Origin: Ischnura elegans
Taxonomy: Eukaryota > Arthropoda > Insecta > Odonata > Coenagrionidae
NCBI RefSeq assembly: GCF_921293095.1
Contig: NC_060259.1
Span: 45,551,812 to 45,615,811 of the forward strand
DNA: 64,000 bases
Direction of reading: 5' to 3'
Positions 1 through 11,800 of the stretch are shown piece after piece. Made by a program: the position numbers and the translations under genes. The first letter of the stretch is position 1; every line of letters starts with the position of its first letter. A model generated the notes under the pieces. That model worked only from the letters and a program-made list of their open reading frames with translations. It did no database searches and was not told the DNA's origin.

Positions 1-235
1 AAAAACGGGAGAATGGCAGGGGGTGTTGTTTTCCTTCGCGGCCGTTATATTGACGTTCATGTGCTTCGCCGAACCTCCGCCTCCTCCCCCATCCCACGCC
101 TCCCCCCCTCCGCCCCCGGCTCTCTCGCTGCTGCTGTTTCCTTTGGGACGAGTCGCATGCACCTCAGACAACCAACCCCACCCTCGCCCCCTTCCCCTCG
201 GGATATTGAATCCCACCGTCTCCTCCACATTTAAC
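1..235. other. Pyrimidine-rich, GC-rich segment without a supported gene
   Basis: The plus strand is dominated by C and CT runs from about 75 to 220. Short open frames cross it on the plus strand, but their composition is simply proline, serine and leucine from the C-runs. There are no domain motifs or splice signals that I would trust. It could be the end of a GC-rich regulatory island cut by the window edge. Confidence 0.3.
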
Positions 236-815
236 GATCATTTCATCTGTTTAAAGTGCACTAAACTGCTTAATCTTCTCTGAGATTCCATTCAATTCCA
301 CGGAATATTGAGCTGTTTCTCATTGTCACTTGATCCAAACGAGAGATACGTTTGTTTCCTTTATGATTCGGTTGGTTTGATTTACTGAAAATATTTCGGT
401 AGGATTGACTGTGTGGGATTCATTTAAGTGAACAATCATTCCATCTGTTTAAAGTGCACTAAACTGCTTTATATAATCTGAGTTTACATCGAATTCCACG
501 GAATATTCAACTGTTTCTCGTTGACACTTCATCCGGAAGGGAGTATTTATGGATTTATTAGTTTAGTTTACGGATTTTTTTGGTAGGATTGAATGTGGTT
601 TATACAAATGAAAACTCTGATCTAAATGAGGAAAGATGAAAATTTTCTAGCTTTTATGACTTTTTGTATTAGATTTACAGTGAAATAAAAAACATGAAAA
701 ATTGCTTACTAAACTAAAGTGTACCGTTTAACTTCAGACAATCGTCTATTCCACATTTAACGATCATTTTATCTGTTTAAAGTGCACTTAACTGCTTAAT
801 CTTCTTGAGATACCA
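227..815 (+). repeat. Direct repeat, three copies (cores 227-283, 421-470, 752-815)
   Basis: Three copies share a core containing ATCTGTTTAAAGTGCACT followed by AACTGCTT. The first two copies also share a downstream part (CCACGGAATATT, then CTGTTTCTCRTTG) and are about 200 bases apart. The third lies about 330 bases further on. The copies have diverged by small changes, so this is an old local duplication rather than a fresh satellite. No coding potential is seen. Confidence 0.7.
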
Positions 816-930
816 TTAATTTCAGTGAGAAATATGATATATAAGTGAAAAATCTGAACTCAATGAGAAACGATGAAAATTTTGTAGTAAAATCAGAAGA
901 TTCAAACGTGATGGAGTGCAATTTTTCCAT

Positions 931-1163
931 GCTGAAATAATTAATTGCAATTTTTCAGGATTATAAAATTTTTACGTCCTGGGTTTCAATGTTACTACAT
1001 CGTCTTCGAGATACAAATGGTCTATAGTGCATTCGATTATACAATTTTAGCCGGAATGTGTCAAAGTAAGGGGAGAGATAAGGGGGAGAAGATGTAGTAA
1101 CATTGAAACTTAGATCGTAATAAATTTTATAGTCGTGGAAAATTACAAGTATTTATTTCAATA
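931..1163. repeat. Foldback (inverted-repeat) element, MITE-like
   Basis: The arm at about 931-1003 and the arm at about 1091-1163 are imperfect reverse complements. Both end inside in the shared string GTTTCAATGTTACTACATC, which matches exactly in inverted orientation. The spacer of roughly 87 bases holds a purine-rich AGGGGGAGAAG stretch. A related copy lies at 16042-16210, so this is a dispersed family. No transposase is encoded. The outer limits are uncertain. Confidence 0.6.
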
Positions 1164-1620
1164 CATTTTCTAGCTTTTATGAATTGTGCTGTAAGATTTA
1201 TGTTGAAATAAAAAAGATGGAAAAATTATGGACGAAACATGTAGCGTGTATCTTTAACGCTTCTTAGATTTAAATTACACGCTGGCGCAATTTCGCTTTT
1301 AGTTTTTCGGTAACAGAAAACGGTTACTTGAAAATGCACTTAAGTGTGTAGCACTCTCTTTTACCCCATTGCAGTTCACTGCGAATACAATAGCTTTCCT
1401 TCGTATTTTACGTAGCTTATAGATTAAATCTTTCTCTTCTAGTTTCAATGCATGCTGCATAGACGAGGTGCAGCCTGAACAGTGGAAATCAACTGCTTAC
1501 TTTTAGTATTTCGTCCGAGGGTCGTAGCTGTACGATCTTCGCTTTATTTTCATTATTTAGTTTTCCTGGTCAAACTTGCTCTATAGAGGACGTTAGGGTG
1601 CTGTATCATAGATTGATAGC

Positions 1621-2200
1621 CAGGGGCGCTCCAGGGGGGTTGGGGCCCCCAGCTGAGGCTCATGATGGGGTCCATCTGACGGGGGGATTCGGGAAAATTT
1701 TAGGAAATTGCATGCCCGGAAATGGATTTTGACGCTAGTCTCGCTCATAAAAATCCAGATAAAAGTTAATGGTATATTGCAATTCGTAAGAAAAAATATT
1801 ATTGAAAGTGATAATTTCACAGCTTATAAAATTTAATAATGTATTATGGCACTATTATATATTTAGTGATTTTGCTCCTTGAAACTATGGGTACTTCAAA
1901 TACAAAAAACTTCTAAAATAACCTTTTCGAATGACCTTATCAAGAAGCACCAGGTTCTCTTTTATCTTCGAACACCTTTATTTTATCTTTTATGCAAACA
2001 TTTTACACTGAATATGTGGTACATGAAGCAGCTAATGTAAGGGTAGAATTTTATAATTGCAAAAACACTTTTGTCCAAGAAATCTGAGTCTTTTTTTATT
2101 ACAACTTCATATACGCTTGATGGTGGACGCGAGCTTTGTGTGTGCCCCCTAAGCTCGGGGCCCTCGGCGATTGCCAGCCGACCTGACCAGACCGCCCCTG
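1621..2200. mobile_element. Decayed hAT-like non-autonomous element
   Basis: The left end begins CAGGGGCGC and the right end finishes CCGCCCCTG, giving short terminal inverted repeats of the CAGGGGCG type common in hAT transposons. G-rich and C-rich subterminal stretches follow at both ends. I could not find matching 8-bp target-site duplications, so either the ends are eroded or my boundaries are off by a few bases. No transposase reading frame is present in the AT-rich interior. Confidence 0.45.
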
Positions 2201-4424
2201 AACATAAATGTTTGACCGGAGGTAGAGTACGTGGAAGAAAGCCTTAGGTGTTGACAGTAGGGGTGGAGGAGTGCATACAATAAACATATTAAACCCCGTG
2301 ATGTGTGAGAGTGTCAGCGACCAACTCGTTATTTCACGAATACCAGATATTTTATTTTTTATGTCCAGCATATTCTTTCACGAACAAAATATGGTCATTT
2401 GACTTTCTGTGAGCTCTTTTATTGAAGTTCATGGAGCTCATACTGCTATGTAACTTCGTTTTATTTAATTGCCTGTTGCACTTTGGAATGGAGCACAAAC
2501 GATTCAGTATCGGAAGGGAAGCTCTCTCGACAGACTAGTGCTAAAATGGGTTATGCATTTGGATTTTTTTAAGCTGAAAATTTTATGTATATCATTCTCT
2601 CGAAAAGTAGAATAGTAGAGTATTATGGGAAATTTTTGTATTAAGAGTATCATTAAACTATGATTCCGGCGATGACTTAAGTTTTAATAAGTTATATATA
2701 TAGCAGCGAAAGCGGAAATCTTAGGTTCTAGCTATGTAAGGTCACTTGTTTATCTAAGACACTGTTAGGGATGCTGTGAAGACGAAGATTTAATCAAGAC
2801 ATTTTATTAACTGAATCCAACTAAATATGGTGGTGGGAATAAGCTACGTGTTTGAAAAAAAAGTCAGTTAACTCAAGTCAATTATACCATACTAGTCGTA
2901 TCAGATGAAACTTAGAAGAAATTTTCATTAGAAAAGGTATGATTCTTTTTATTTCTATTCGTGAAATTTATGAACGGTCAAGGTTTCAAGTAACAAACGA
3001 ATTATAGAACTGTGTAGAAAACTGATGACAATTAAGGGAATAAATTTTACGACTACACATTTGATGGTGGAGTATTTGCTATGCACAATTAAAGATGACT
3101 TTGAGGTGCAGGTAGAATTAATATTTTGTCAAAAAAAATTCTTTGGAATGGTTGAAAGTCACTGAATTGAGTAAAAAATTTCGTGTATATTGTTTATTAG
3201 GGTTGTTCTTGCGTAAAGTTACTTCTTTGCACTTTTCATCCTGCAGTGCTACTTCTGGTTGTGTCCGATGCGTCCCTTGCGTCGTTTTCTCATTATCGTT
3301 TGTTATGTCTCGTTATACAGCTTTGACACGCTCAAAGGGAAAAAATAAGGATTTTACATTCAATTATTAATCCTCTCCCTGCAAACAATTCCGCTGGAGT
3401 ATGCGTTTACACGACGTTTTTAGTTTACGCACGAGCGGACACAACAATTAATGTTGTGGAGTGGGGTATAAGCTGTTCCCGTGCGCGGTATACGTAAATA
3501 ATTTTTTCCATTGTTTGCTCTTATATATGTATACCATCATCATACCTGCTTTGTTCCTCTACCTGAAAATCTTGCCATGTGACCATGAATTCTAAGCTCC
3601 AAGTTTCTCACATCTCTGGGTACTATCCTTCCCGAGCAACGCCGGGTGGTCTGGTAGTTATTAATATTATCCGCCGAGAAAGCATAAAATATTATTTCAG
3701 TAATGCATACTATTTTATGCAAAAATAGACGGCCAATTGCTTATGTTGTTTTCCGGACTTTCCGCCGAGGTCTCCTCACCTGACGTAACCCCTGGGTGTC
3801 TTCACCTTATCGCGGACCCCGCCCCCTTCCTTTCCTTCCGACCGTAAAGTACCCAGAAATATCTCGACCCCTTGCCGAGGAGACGTCCTTAGCTCCCTCG
3901 GCTAACAGCTCAGCGTACCCCAATTGAGGCTCTCCCCACCGACGATCATCTTAATGGTCCAAATTGAGAGCAGAATTCTGGCAAATTAAATATGGGGCCG
4001 AGGTAAGTAACATCCTTTGATTTCATGATGGAGCGAAGAAGGTGTGCATCCAACTCGCCCCCTCCATTGAATGTGAAGGAATGAGGACCCTACCAGGGAA
4101 CGACTTGAGGCGAGTGCTTTTTTTTAAGTAATGCATCTGAAGAGTTTTTTTTATATTCCCTCTGCTGATATATCCCCTCTGAATGGTCTCTGCTGATACC
4201 TAACTAACCGCGAAGGGAGTTTTTGATGGAGAAGACCTTTTTTGGATAGGAATATTAATATGAACGGAAACGAATAAACGCTCACTGCTCCGGAAAGTTG
4301 TGTTCATTTTTTCATTGATTTAAGCTTTTGAATTGACCTTTGGATGAGTTTGTCAATTATAATGATAAAGGTTGTTTGTTAGCTCTCACGGTGGGGATCA
4401 GAAATTGTAGTTGAAATTGTTTTC
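2201..4424. other. AT-rich intergenic DNA, no gene seen
   Basis: No open frame in this stretch has recognisable domains. A GC-richer part at about 3750-3960, with pyrimidine-rich stretches, could be regulatory, but nothing specific supports that. Confidence 0.4.
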
Positions 4425-4625
4425 TGTGATTAAATAATATCAATTTGTTTAGCTAATGTTGCATTGAAAAAAAATTCCCATCACAGGTTACTCACTGTAA
4501 TTTACGGAAAAGGGCATATCACAATCACTACTGATAGCCCAGGGTTTAAATATGACCCTCTTATCAGCAATTTACATTTTTGAGTCAAACATTTCGATAA
4601 TTTCCGCCTTTTCTTCGATGTTCTT
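4425..4625 (+). repeat. Dispersed repeat, copy 1 (second copy at 14338-14540)
   Basis: This block and the one at 14338-14540 share long similar strings in the same order and orientation. Examples are ATATCAATTTGTTTAG, then CATCACAATCACTACTGATAG minus its first bases, then a CCGCCTTTTCTTC-like end. The two copies are diverged by scattered substitutions and small gaps. It is non-coding and its class is unknown. Confidence 0.6.
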
Positions 4626-5099
4626 CGCAAATTTCAAGCTAAATCACGTATTTATTGAATGAATAATTAGTATTTTTGGACTCAATTGAATTAAACTTGG
4701 ATATTAATCAACTTTTAAAATGTGGTAAGAATATATACTTTCTGTTATCAAGGAATTATTTATGCTCTCAAAAAAGTTTCATTATTCCTCCGATCGGAAA
4801 CAGAATAGGTCTCTGAGCACCTATTTAGGTAAAGACGTTTCTGAAAAGTAGGTGTAATTATTAAGCTTAAAGTTGTAACAATATGGCTCTAAAATAATTT
4901 ATTCTTTATTTTGAGTATTTAAAATATCTCTTAAAAGCCATTTAAGAAAAACGTAATTCGCACCACCGCCATCTAGAATGACGTTATCTCATGCAATAGT
5001 GTTGTTCTTAACCAACTTGGTCGTGCACATTATTGAAGTTTACAGTCGAGATATTGTGGTTATTAAGCCGTATTTTTCGTAACGTAGTTATTCCTTGAT

Positions 5100-5225
5100 A
5101 TGTCGAAGCGTAGCTTCAAGTACTTTGTGCCTAAGTGCAGCAGTACGACTAGAAATGCTCCAAATAAATATTTCCATACGGTCCCCCAAGACGTAGACCG
5201 AAGATTAGTTTGGATGAGAAAGTGA
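5100..5225 (+). pseudogene. THAP-domain N-terminal fragment (41 codons)
   Basis: An ATG opens a 41-residue frame that ends in TGA. It reads like the start of a THAP zinc finger: a KCSSTT segment, then P-N-K-Y-F, then a VPQD..RR..W block, all in the expected order and spacing. In the family the motif begins C-x2-4-C. Here only the second of those cysteines is visible and the first is replaced. The distal C..H pair is missing because the frame stops after WMRK. THAP domains bind DNA in P-element transposases and in host regulators. This is most likely a broken relic of a transposon or retrocopy, not a working gene. Confidence 0.5.
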
Positions 5226-5787
5226 CGACGAATGTGAATGAATGAAGAAAAGGGATCCTAATACATATTAACACAATGTTTATCAGATTTGACACAATCC
5301 TATACTCATCTTCATCAGTGGAAAGATTTTTCAGTTTCTGGCTTTATCCATTTTATTAGCGAGGGGATCTCTGTCCGACACTTTTTTTAAAAACTTCTAT
5401 TCCTCAAGGAGAATAATTCAACCATAAAGAAGAAGTTTTAGAGAATTTTTAGAAGAATTAATAGAGAATTTGTACTTTTAAAAATGAAATATATATAAAA
5501 CATACTTTTCTCATGTACTATTTGCAACTATCCTTACGAGCAAAAACAGGTTAAATATTTTTTAAGATCTCTTAGTTTCCATACGAATATATTTTTATTT
5601 CAAATACTGTTTTCCATTTCAAACACCCAAGTAAAACGTATGGTGCATTTCAAAGACTCATAGGCCTGTATTTTGCCCATCCCTGCTTACATAATACTTG
5701 AACTGATCTTACGTTCGAAGTTTTGCTTATCAGAACTAGCTATGCAATCATTGCAAGAAAGGCTCTTAACTCCACGTCACCGTCCTT

Positions 5788-6126
5788 CTAAAGAACTCGT
5801 GCCTCCACGGAATAGGCCTTAGCTCTAATTTTGTGCTCGGGGCACACACGAGCTCGAACGATACATTTGTTTTGATTGTGCATAATTTGCACGTAACCAA
5901 TGGCGTCGTCACCATAATCTTCTCGTCCGACCCTATTAAATGGAATTTCATTGTTAAATTTCATAAACACATTCAATACGTATTTTACAAGAGTCAGTAA
6001 TATTATATTTCCATACCTTTGCATCTTCACTCCCCGGCTTTCAGCTTGTATGTAGCAATTGCTGCTGCTTATGTAAGCAAACATTGCTGACGTCGTAATT
6101 TTCGGCAAGTTTCTGAAGTCAGCCAT
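5788..6126 (-). pseudogene. N-terminal fragment of an insect SWIM/YqaJ-type protein family
   Basis: The frame starts MADFRNLPK at 6126 and ends at a TAG at 5788. A candidate intron of 84 bases (5933-6016) has GTATGG and AATAG ends. Because 84 is a multiple of three, both the spliced and unspliced readings stay open. The spliced part after the intron contains YGDDAIGYVQ and CPEHKIRAKAYSV. From memory these resemble the N-terminal region of insect proteins that carry SWIM-like and YqaJ-type nuclease domains, often in many copies per genome. The expected cysteine cluster and nuclease domain do not follow, so the copy is truncated. Its neighbour is a THAP fragment about 0.6 kb away on the opposite strand. 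The family assignment is by recollection and needs a search. Confidence 0.45.
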
Positions 6127-6928
6127 GGTGAAACCAGGTTCCGTGGCGTTTGTTTTTTACGATAAAACCTCCAAAACTTTACGTAAAGACGTCAAATAAA
6201 CCGAGAAAATTGGTAAACGAAGCGCAACGCCACTGATATTTCACACCCGATTGCATGAGCTGACGTCACTTTCCGGCTGGCAAATGGAATAAAGGTTTGA
6301 AGTGGGTGTGTTTGTGGAATTGTTACGGCCACTTCTTTTGTAAATGCTTGAGAAAATACGTGAAATAAGTGCGTTAAAGATTCATTAATGACAATTTTAC
6401 TACAGTTGACGATTTTTAGCTACCATTTGAAGGGGTATTAAAATTTTTTCCAGAGACCTATTGTTCATTCTAATAGGCTAAACATTTGCCTCTATAGTTT
6501 ACAAGTTTTAACGACCCTTATCGAGTCCCTTTGACCTGCTGCATAGCTAACATCCATAAACACAGAATTGCCATTCGATTGTGGGTTTGATTCATGTGAG
6601 ACTTTCGTGGCAGTTTTATAGGGAGGGCAATATTTTAAATCCATAGAAACATGCGACTTCACGATTTTCATTTTTTACGGCGAGAATATTTATTTGGGGG
6701 TCAAGGAGTTGATCGAGTGTCAATTTTGTAAGAAAACGACGTCAAATGGCCACAAAAAAATCCCTGCTTTAAGAGTTTATTTTGTGGTGTAAAAATCTTA
6801 ATCTGAAAAAACAAGCAGATATTCATCGGGTGATTTATTGGAATGAAGTGTTTAATTTCATATTTCTGTTATGTTGAACCATGATATCACAGTTATTTCT
6901 GGTTTCGCGTCTTTGCATATGATGAGTA

Positions 6929-6940
6929 ATACTATGTCCG
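6929..6940 (+). repeat. Target-site duplication of SINE copy 1, left
   Basis: ATACTATGTCCG occurs here and again at 7254-7265, immediately flanking the SINE. This supports insertion by target-primed reverse transcription. The first two bases may belong to the SINE tail. Confidence 0.75.
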
Positions 6941-7253
6941 CGGGGGGGGGGGGGTCGGGTTGGTGTGGTGGCTAGAGTGTTGGCTTCACGCCCGGCGGGC
7001 TCGGGTTCAAATCCCGGCAGTGGCAGAGAATTTTCAGAGACTGTCCGATCCCTGCTTGAATGTTGTGTGGAGGACATTTCAAGCGCAACACTCCGTCCGT
7101 CGGATGGGACGTTAAGCCGTGGTCCCCCTGGCGCCTTTCGTTAAGAGTAGGATTATGCCGACGCCGGGTTTCTCTCCACCCTACCTTCCATACCTCCTTT
7201 CCTCATGGCGCAAATGACCTCAGCTGTCGGTCGCCTCCTCCAAATACCATACC
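6941..7253 (+). mobile_element. tRNA-derived SINE, copy 1 (best preserved)
   Basis: After a run of 13 G, the element shows an RNA polymerase III A-box-like sequence (TGGCTAGAGTGTTGG, 6969-6983) and a perfect B-box (GGTTCAAATCC, 7004-7014). A body of about 230 bases follows, ending in CCAAATACCATACC. A 12-bp direct repeat flanks it. Further copies are at 13489-13763 (plus), 22150-22240, 34187-34490 and 56520-56775 (minus). SINEs encode no protein and depend on a partner LINE. The partner cannot be identified here, since the LINE in this window has a CTAAT tail rather than an ATACC tail. Confidence 0.85.
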
Positions 7254-7318
7254 ATACTATGTCCGTTATATTTTACTTTTTTTAAATCAAGGATTGGTCA
7301 TAAAATAATATAGCGATA

Positions 7319-7331
7319 TAATAAGTCATAA
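7319..7331 (+). repeat. 13-bp target-site duplication of the LINE, left copy
   Basis: TAATAAGTCATAA is repeated exactly at 12605-12617. The right copy overlaps the last bases of the CTAAT tail, so the true duplication is 9 to 13 bases. Confidence 0.8.
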
Positions 7332-7629
7332 AGGGGGCGAAGGATAAGTGATCCTAGGGCAGGCTAGCGGGCCTTTGGACTTGCTGCCTGCCAAGACCGT
7401 CATGCGTGGTGTAGAGCCACATCCTCCACGAGGTGCCCCTGGTTTTCGCAGAACATGACGGATCTAGACCTGGCTGGTCGATAAACTGCTCCCTTCACTA
7501 CGGTGGGCCCCTGCGCCAAGGTGACCACGTGAGGTGGGGCGGAGGGTGAGAAGTCTCTAGCAGGGGCGACTCCGGAAACCAGGCGACCTCCGGTTTTATT
7601 TAGCCTTACTCATACATGCGGGGCTCTGT

Positions 7630-8869
7630 ATGGGCAGGACCTTTATTTCCCTAGCTACTCGTGGGATTTTCATGGATATCAAACAAAAATCTAAAACCTC
7701 ATCGGAGGCTGCCGCAAGGCGGTCTCTGTCTCTATCTGGGCAGGAGGAGGAGGCCCTGTTGATGAGCCCCTGTGGGGATCGAGACGGGAGCAACTCAACC
7801 GCCCTGACAAAAGGGGGCCCTTCGGGGATCCCCACCAAAGTTGGCCCTACTTCCAACCCCTCGGGGGAGGAGGAGGGCTTATTATCAGACTCCTCGGAGT
7901 CAACACTGAAAGAGATGCCTCATACTCCCATGACAGTGGAGTCCGACTCCGGTGCTTCCACCTTAGGGAGTGTGGCCTCTGACATGAGAAGGCTCTTCAC
8001 AGAGAGCAAGATTTCCGCCAAGAGGAATAAGAGGTTGCGGAAGAGGGAGAGGCAAAGGGCTGCTAAGGCTGCCGGAGGATCTGCGCCCCCCCCCTGCGAA
8101 AGGGTGTACTGCTGGGGACAATGTACCCAGCAGGGGCCCCGAGCGGGGTGTGGTTGGTGCGGAGACCCCGAAGGCCGCGGCAAAACGGAGCCGAACCCCT
8201 GGCGACACTCCTTCCGGCGAGGCGAGAGACAATAAGAGGGTTAAACCCTCATATGCTGAGGTCACCAAGGACCTCAAGAGGATGGCCATCGTTCCTCATA
8301 ACTACCCGACAGGGGTGGTGACGGAGGAATGGATTGCGGAGATCGAGGGGCGACTGGAAAAACTCTGGGACGCTGTCCCAGAGGGCCAGGAGCTCCCGAT
8401 TTTTATGGGCACCAGGCTCATCAATGGTGCCATGGAGGTTGCCTGCTGCAACGATCTATCAGCGTCGTGGCTGGTGACCGCCACGGAACAGATGGGACCT
8501 GTAGAAGGGATCGTCTGTAAGTGTGTTGAGGCGGACACCCTCATAAAGAGGAGGAGACTGATGGTCTGGGTCCCAGGACACAGCAGGCCAGAGGTCAAGC
8601 CTCTTCAAGAGCGACTTAAACGCGTCAATCCTGGGCTCAACATCAGCCTTTGGAGGACGTATGACAGGCAGGTGCTTGCAAAGGGCACCCGTTTCATCTT
8701 GGGTGTCGATGAGCCATCTGCCGACATCATATCGGGCCCCAACTTTCAAAGGCATATCGGCCTTAGCAAAGTTGAGGTTGCTTTCCTGGGGACTGCAGGG
8801 GGGACGGATAAACCGAAACCCCCTGATGAAGAAGCTGCCTCAACCAGCAAGGAGGGAGTGGAGAAATAG
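7630..8869 (+). pseudogene. LINE ORF1 protein, split by a one-base shift
   Basis: The first part (ATG at 7630) reads through a Ser/Glu-rich N-terminus and an Arg/Lys-rich stretch near 8010-8070. The second part is open in the next frame up to TAG at 8867-8869. It starts around GVVGAETPK and contains a basic segment (AKRSR, DNKRVKPSYAEV) and a folded C-terminal region. That region, with EEWIAEIEGRL and IGLSKVEVAFL, resembles the DUF4780 domain of insect LOA-type ORF1 proteins. The frames meet at a run of nine C (8086-8094). One C fewer would give a single protein of about 412 residues. ORF1 proteins bind element RNA. The break may be a mutation, a sequencing error in the homopolymer, or less likely a programmed shift. 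No CCHC knuckle appears in the correct frame. Confidence 0.75.
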
Positions 8870-8871
8870 TC

Positions 8872-11800
8872 ATGGCAGGCATCACTATGCTCCAGGCCAA
8901 TCTCCAACACTCCAAGGCCGCCTCAGGGGTCCTGCAAAGGATCCTTTATGAAGGTAAGGTCAATGTTGCTCTGATCCAAGAACCATGGGCTTTCCAAGGT
9001 AGGGTCAGAGGCTTGAGTACAACATCTGGTAAAATGTTTCATTGCACCAATGCTGATAGACCAAGGACATGTGTCTTTGTTAATGGGTTGAGAGCCATGC
9101 TCTTACCACAATTTACCTCCAGGGACCAGACGGCAGTCCTGCTGACTCTGGGGACTGGTGCCAACATAAGGAGGATTGTTACCTGTTCCTCCTACCTACC
9201 ATATGACTCTCCGGAGCTGCCGCCGACTGCGGAGTTGGAGAGGTTGGTAAGTTATTGCAGATCTAATGGTCTAGAATTACTAGTGGGGTGTGATGCTAAC
9301 TCACATCATTTTGTGTGGGGGAGCAGTGACTCCAACGATAGAGGCAGAGCCCTAGTGGAATACCTCATGACAACTAACCTCCAGGTGCTCAACAGGGGCT
9401 CCTTACCCACATTCTCAAACAGTTTGAGGGAGGAGGTGCTAGACATTACTTTTTGTACCAATACACTGGTAAGTTCAGTGGGTGAATGGAGAGTATCCAA
9501 CGAGGTCTCACTGTCAGACCACAGGCATATTCTCTTCACACTTATGCTCGCCGCTGAAAAGCGAACCACATACCGGAATCCTAGGAGCACGAACTGGGTA
9601 ATGTACCGAGACTATTTAAGGGATAGCCTGTCACAGACTATTCCTAACAAATTCAACAAAGTGGAGGAGATTGATGCTGCTGCGGAACATCTGCAGAAGT
9701 GCATCATCACCTCTTACGAGGTCAGCTGCCCGTTAAGAACCAGGAAAGAGAGTGGTAATCCACCCTGGTGGGGAGCAGAGTTAGAAAGTCTCCGAAAGGA
9801 GACAAGAAAACTCTTTAATAAAGCAAAGAGAACCAGGTTGCCGCAAGATTGGGAAACCTTTAAGGACACCCAACGTAGGTACAAATCAGCGATCAAAAGC
9901 TCAAAAAAGAAGTCTTGGAGGCGCTTTTGCGAGAATGTGGAGTCAGTTCCACAACTCTCAAGATTTCATAAAATCATTGCAAAAGACCCGGAAGCCGGAG
10001 TAGGGTCTCTTTTGCTTCCCTCGGGAGAATATACGTCTTCTGACAAGGAAGCATTAAAACTTCTGTTGGAGACTCACTTTCCAGGCTCCAAAGAGTCGGA
10101 GGAGATGCAACAATGGAAGCCTCCCACCCGTCCGGCTGTGACGGACTGGAGACTGGCCTCCAGCATCGTTAAATATGAAGTAACTAGATGGGCTATAATG
10201 AGTTTTAGCCCTTACAAATCGGCCGGCGAAGATGGAATTTTCCCGGCACTTTTACAAGAGGGACAGGAGCTGGTATTACTCCCCATGGTAAGGATATTCC
10301 GCTCCTGTCTTGCATATGGGTATATCCCAAAGAAGTGGAGAGCTACCAAAGTTGTCTTTATCCCAAAACCAGGGAAGACGGACTACACTTTGGCTAGCTC
10401 ATTTAGGGGCATTAGCCTAATGTCTTTCCTGCTGAAAACGCTGGAGAAGATAGTTGACAGATATATCAGAGATGGTCCCCTTAGGGACCATCCTCTGCAT
10501 CCACATCAGCACGCCTACCAGAAGGGCAGGTCTGTGGAAACTGCACTCCACAACCTAGTCTGTAGGATAGAGAACGTACTGGAACATGGTTTGTATGGGT
10601 TTGGAGCGTTTCTAGATATAGAAGGAGCCTTCAACAATACATCCTTTGAACAAATCTGCCTGGCAGCGGACAGGCATGGAATCCATACACACATTGTGAG
10701 ATGGATCAGATACATGCTTGAGCAAAGATCTGTTACCGCCCGTCTTGGAGGGAGCTCACTGACGGTGACTGTGACAAGAGGGTGTCCACAGGGTGGGGTG
10801 TTGTCCCCATTACTGTGGAATATGGTAGTCGACAGTCTGCTGTCAAACCTCCACAATACCGGTGTATTCACACAAGGATACACTGATGATATCGTGATCT
10901 TGGTTTCAGGCAGATTCCTAGACACAGTATGTGAGCTTTTGCAGAAAGCCCTGGACAAAACAGCCCAGTGGTGTTCCGAAACAGGACTCTCTGTTAATCC
11001 AGAGAAGACCAATCTTGTTCTCTTCACTAAGAAAAGGAAGAGAGAGGGATTCACTTCCCCCTACCTCTTGGGAAAGAGACTAACACCGTCCTCATCGGTC
11101 AAATATCTTGGAGTCACTCTAGATTCCAAGCTCAACTGGAGAGAGCACATGGATAGCAAACTCAAAAAAGCATGTGCCTCATTATGGACATGTAGAAGAG
11201 CCCTTGGTAAATCATGGGGCCTTCAACCCAAAGCCATTAGCTGGCTATACAATGTAGTGGTGAAACCTAGTTTCCTCCACTGCTCAATTGTATGGTGGAA
11301 AAAGACCAAACAAATTACTGTTAGGAACAAGCTTAACCACCTACAAAGAATGGCCTGTATGGGCATTACAGGAGCAATGAGGACGACTCCAACCTTGGCG
11401 ATGGAAACTCTGCTGAACCTTCCCCCACTTTATGTGGAAGTAGAGGTTCATGCAAGAGCCACGTTATACAGATTGAGAAATCTAGGTATGTGGTACGACA
11501 GAGGAAATTTCTCTGGACACAGACAACTGTGGACGGGACTGAGGGAGTCTAGCACCATTTTTGAGATGGGGTCGGATTCCATGATGGCGACGTTCAATTC
11601 TTCACCGCCTCTTTTTAAAACCCATTTCCCAAACAGGGAATGCTGGGCAAAAGAAGAGGGGAAAGCCCTTCATAATGGAGCCCAAGTGTGGTTCACCGAT
11701 GGCTCCATGAAAGAAGGGAAAGCAGGGGCAGGCGTTTACAGCCAGTCCCCCCCTAGGAGCATACATGTTCCCCTAGGAAGATATGCCACAGTGTTTCAGG

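Noticed and set aside
8101..8235. Cysteine-rich end of the first ORF1 frame as a zinc-binding motif
   Set aside because: The cysteines appear only after the frameshift point, in the wrong frame. The downstream frame carries the family-like sequence.
10515..11054. 179-codon minus-strand frame inside the LINE
   Set aside because: Antisense shadow of the reverse transcriptase ORF.
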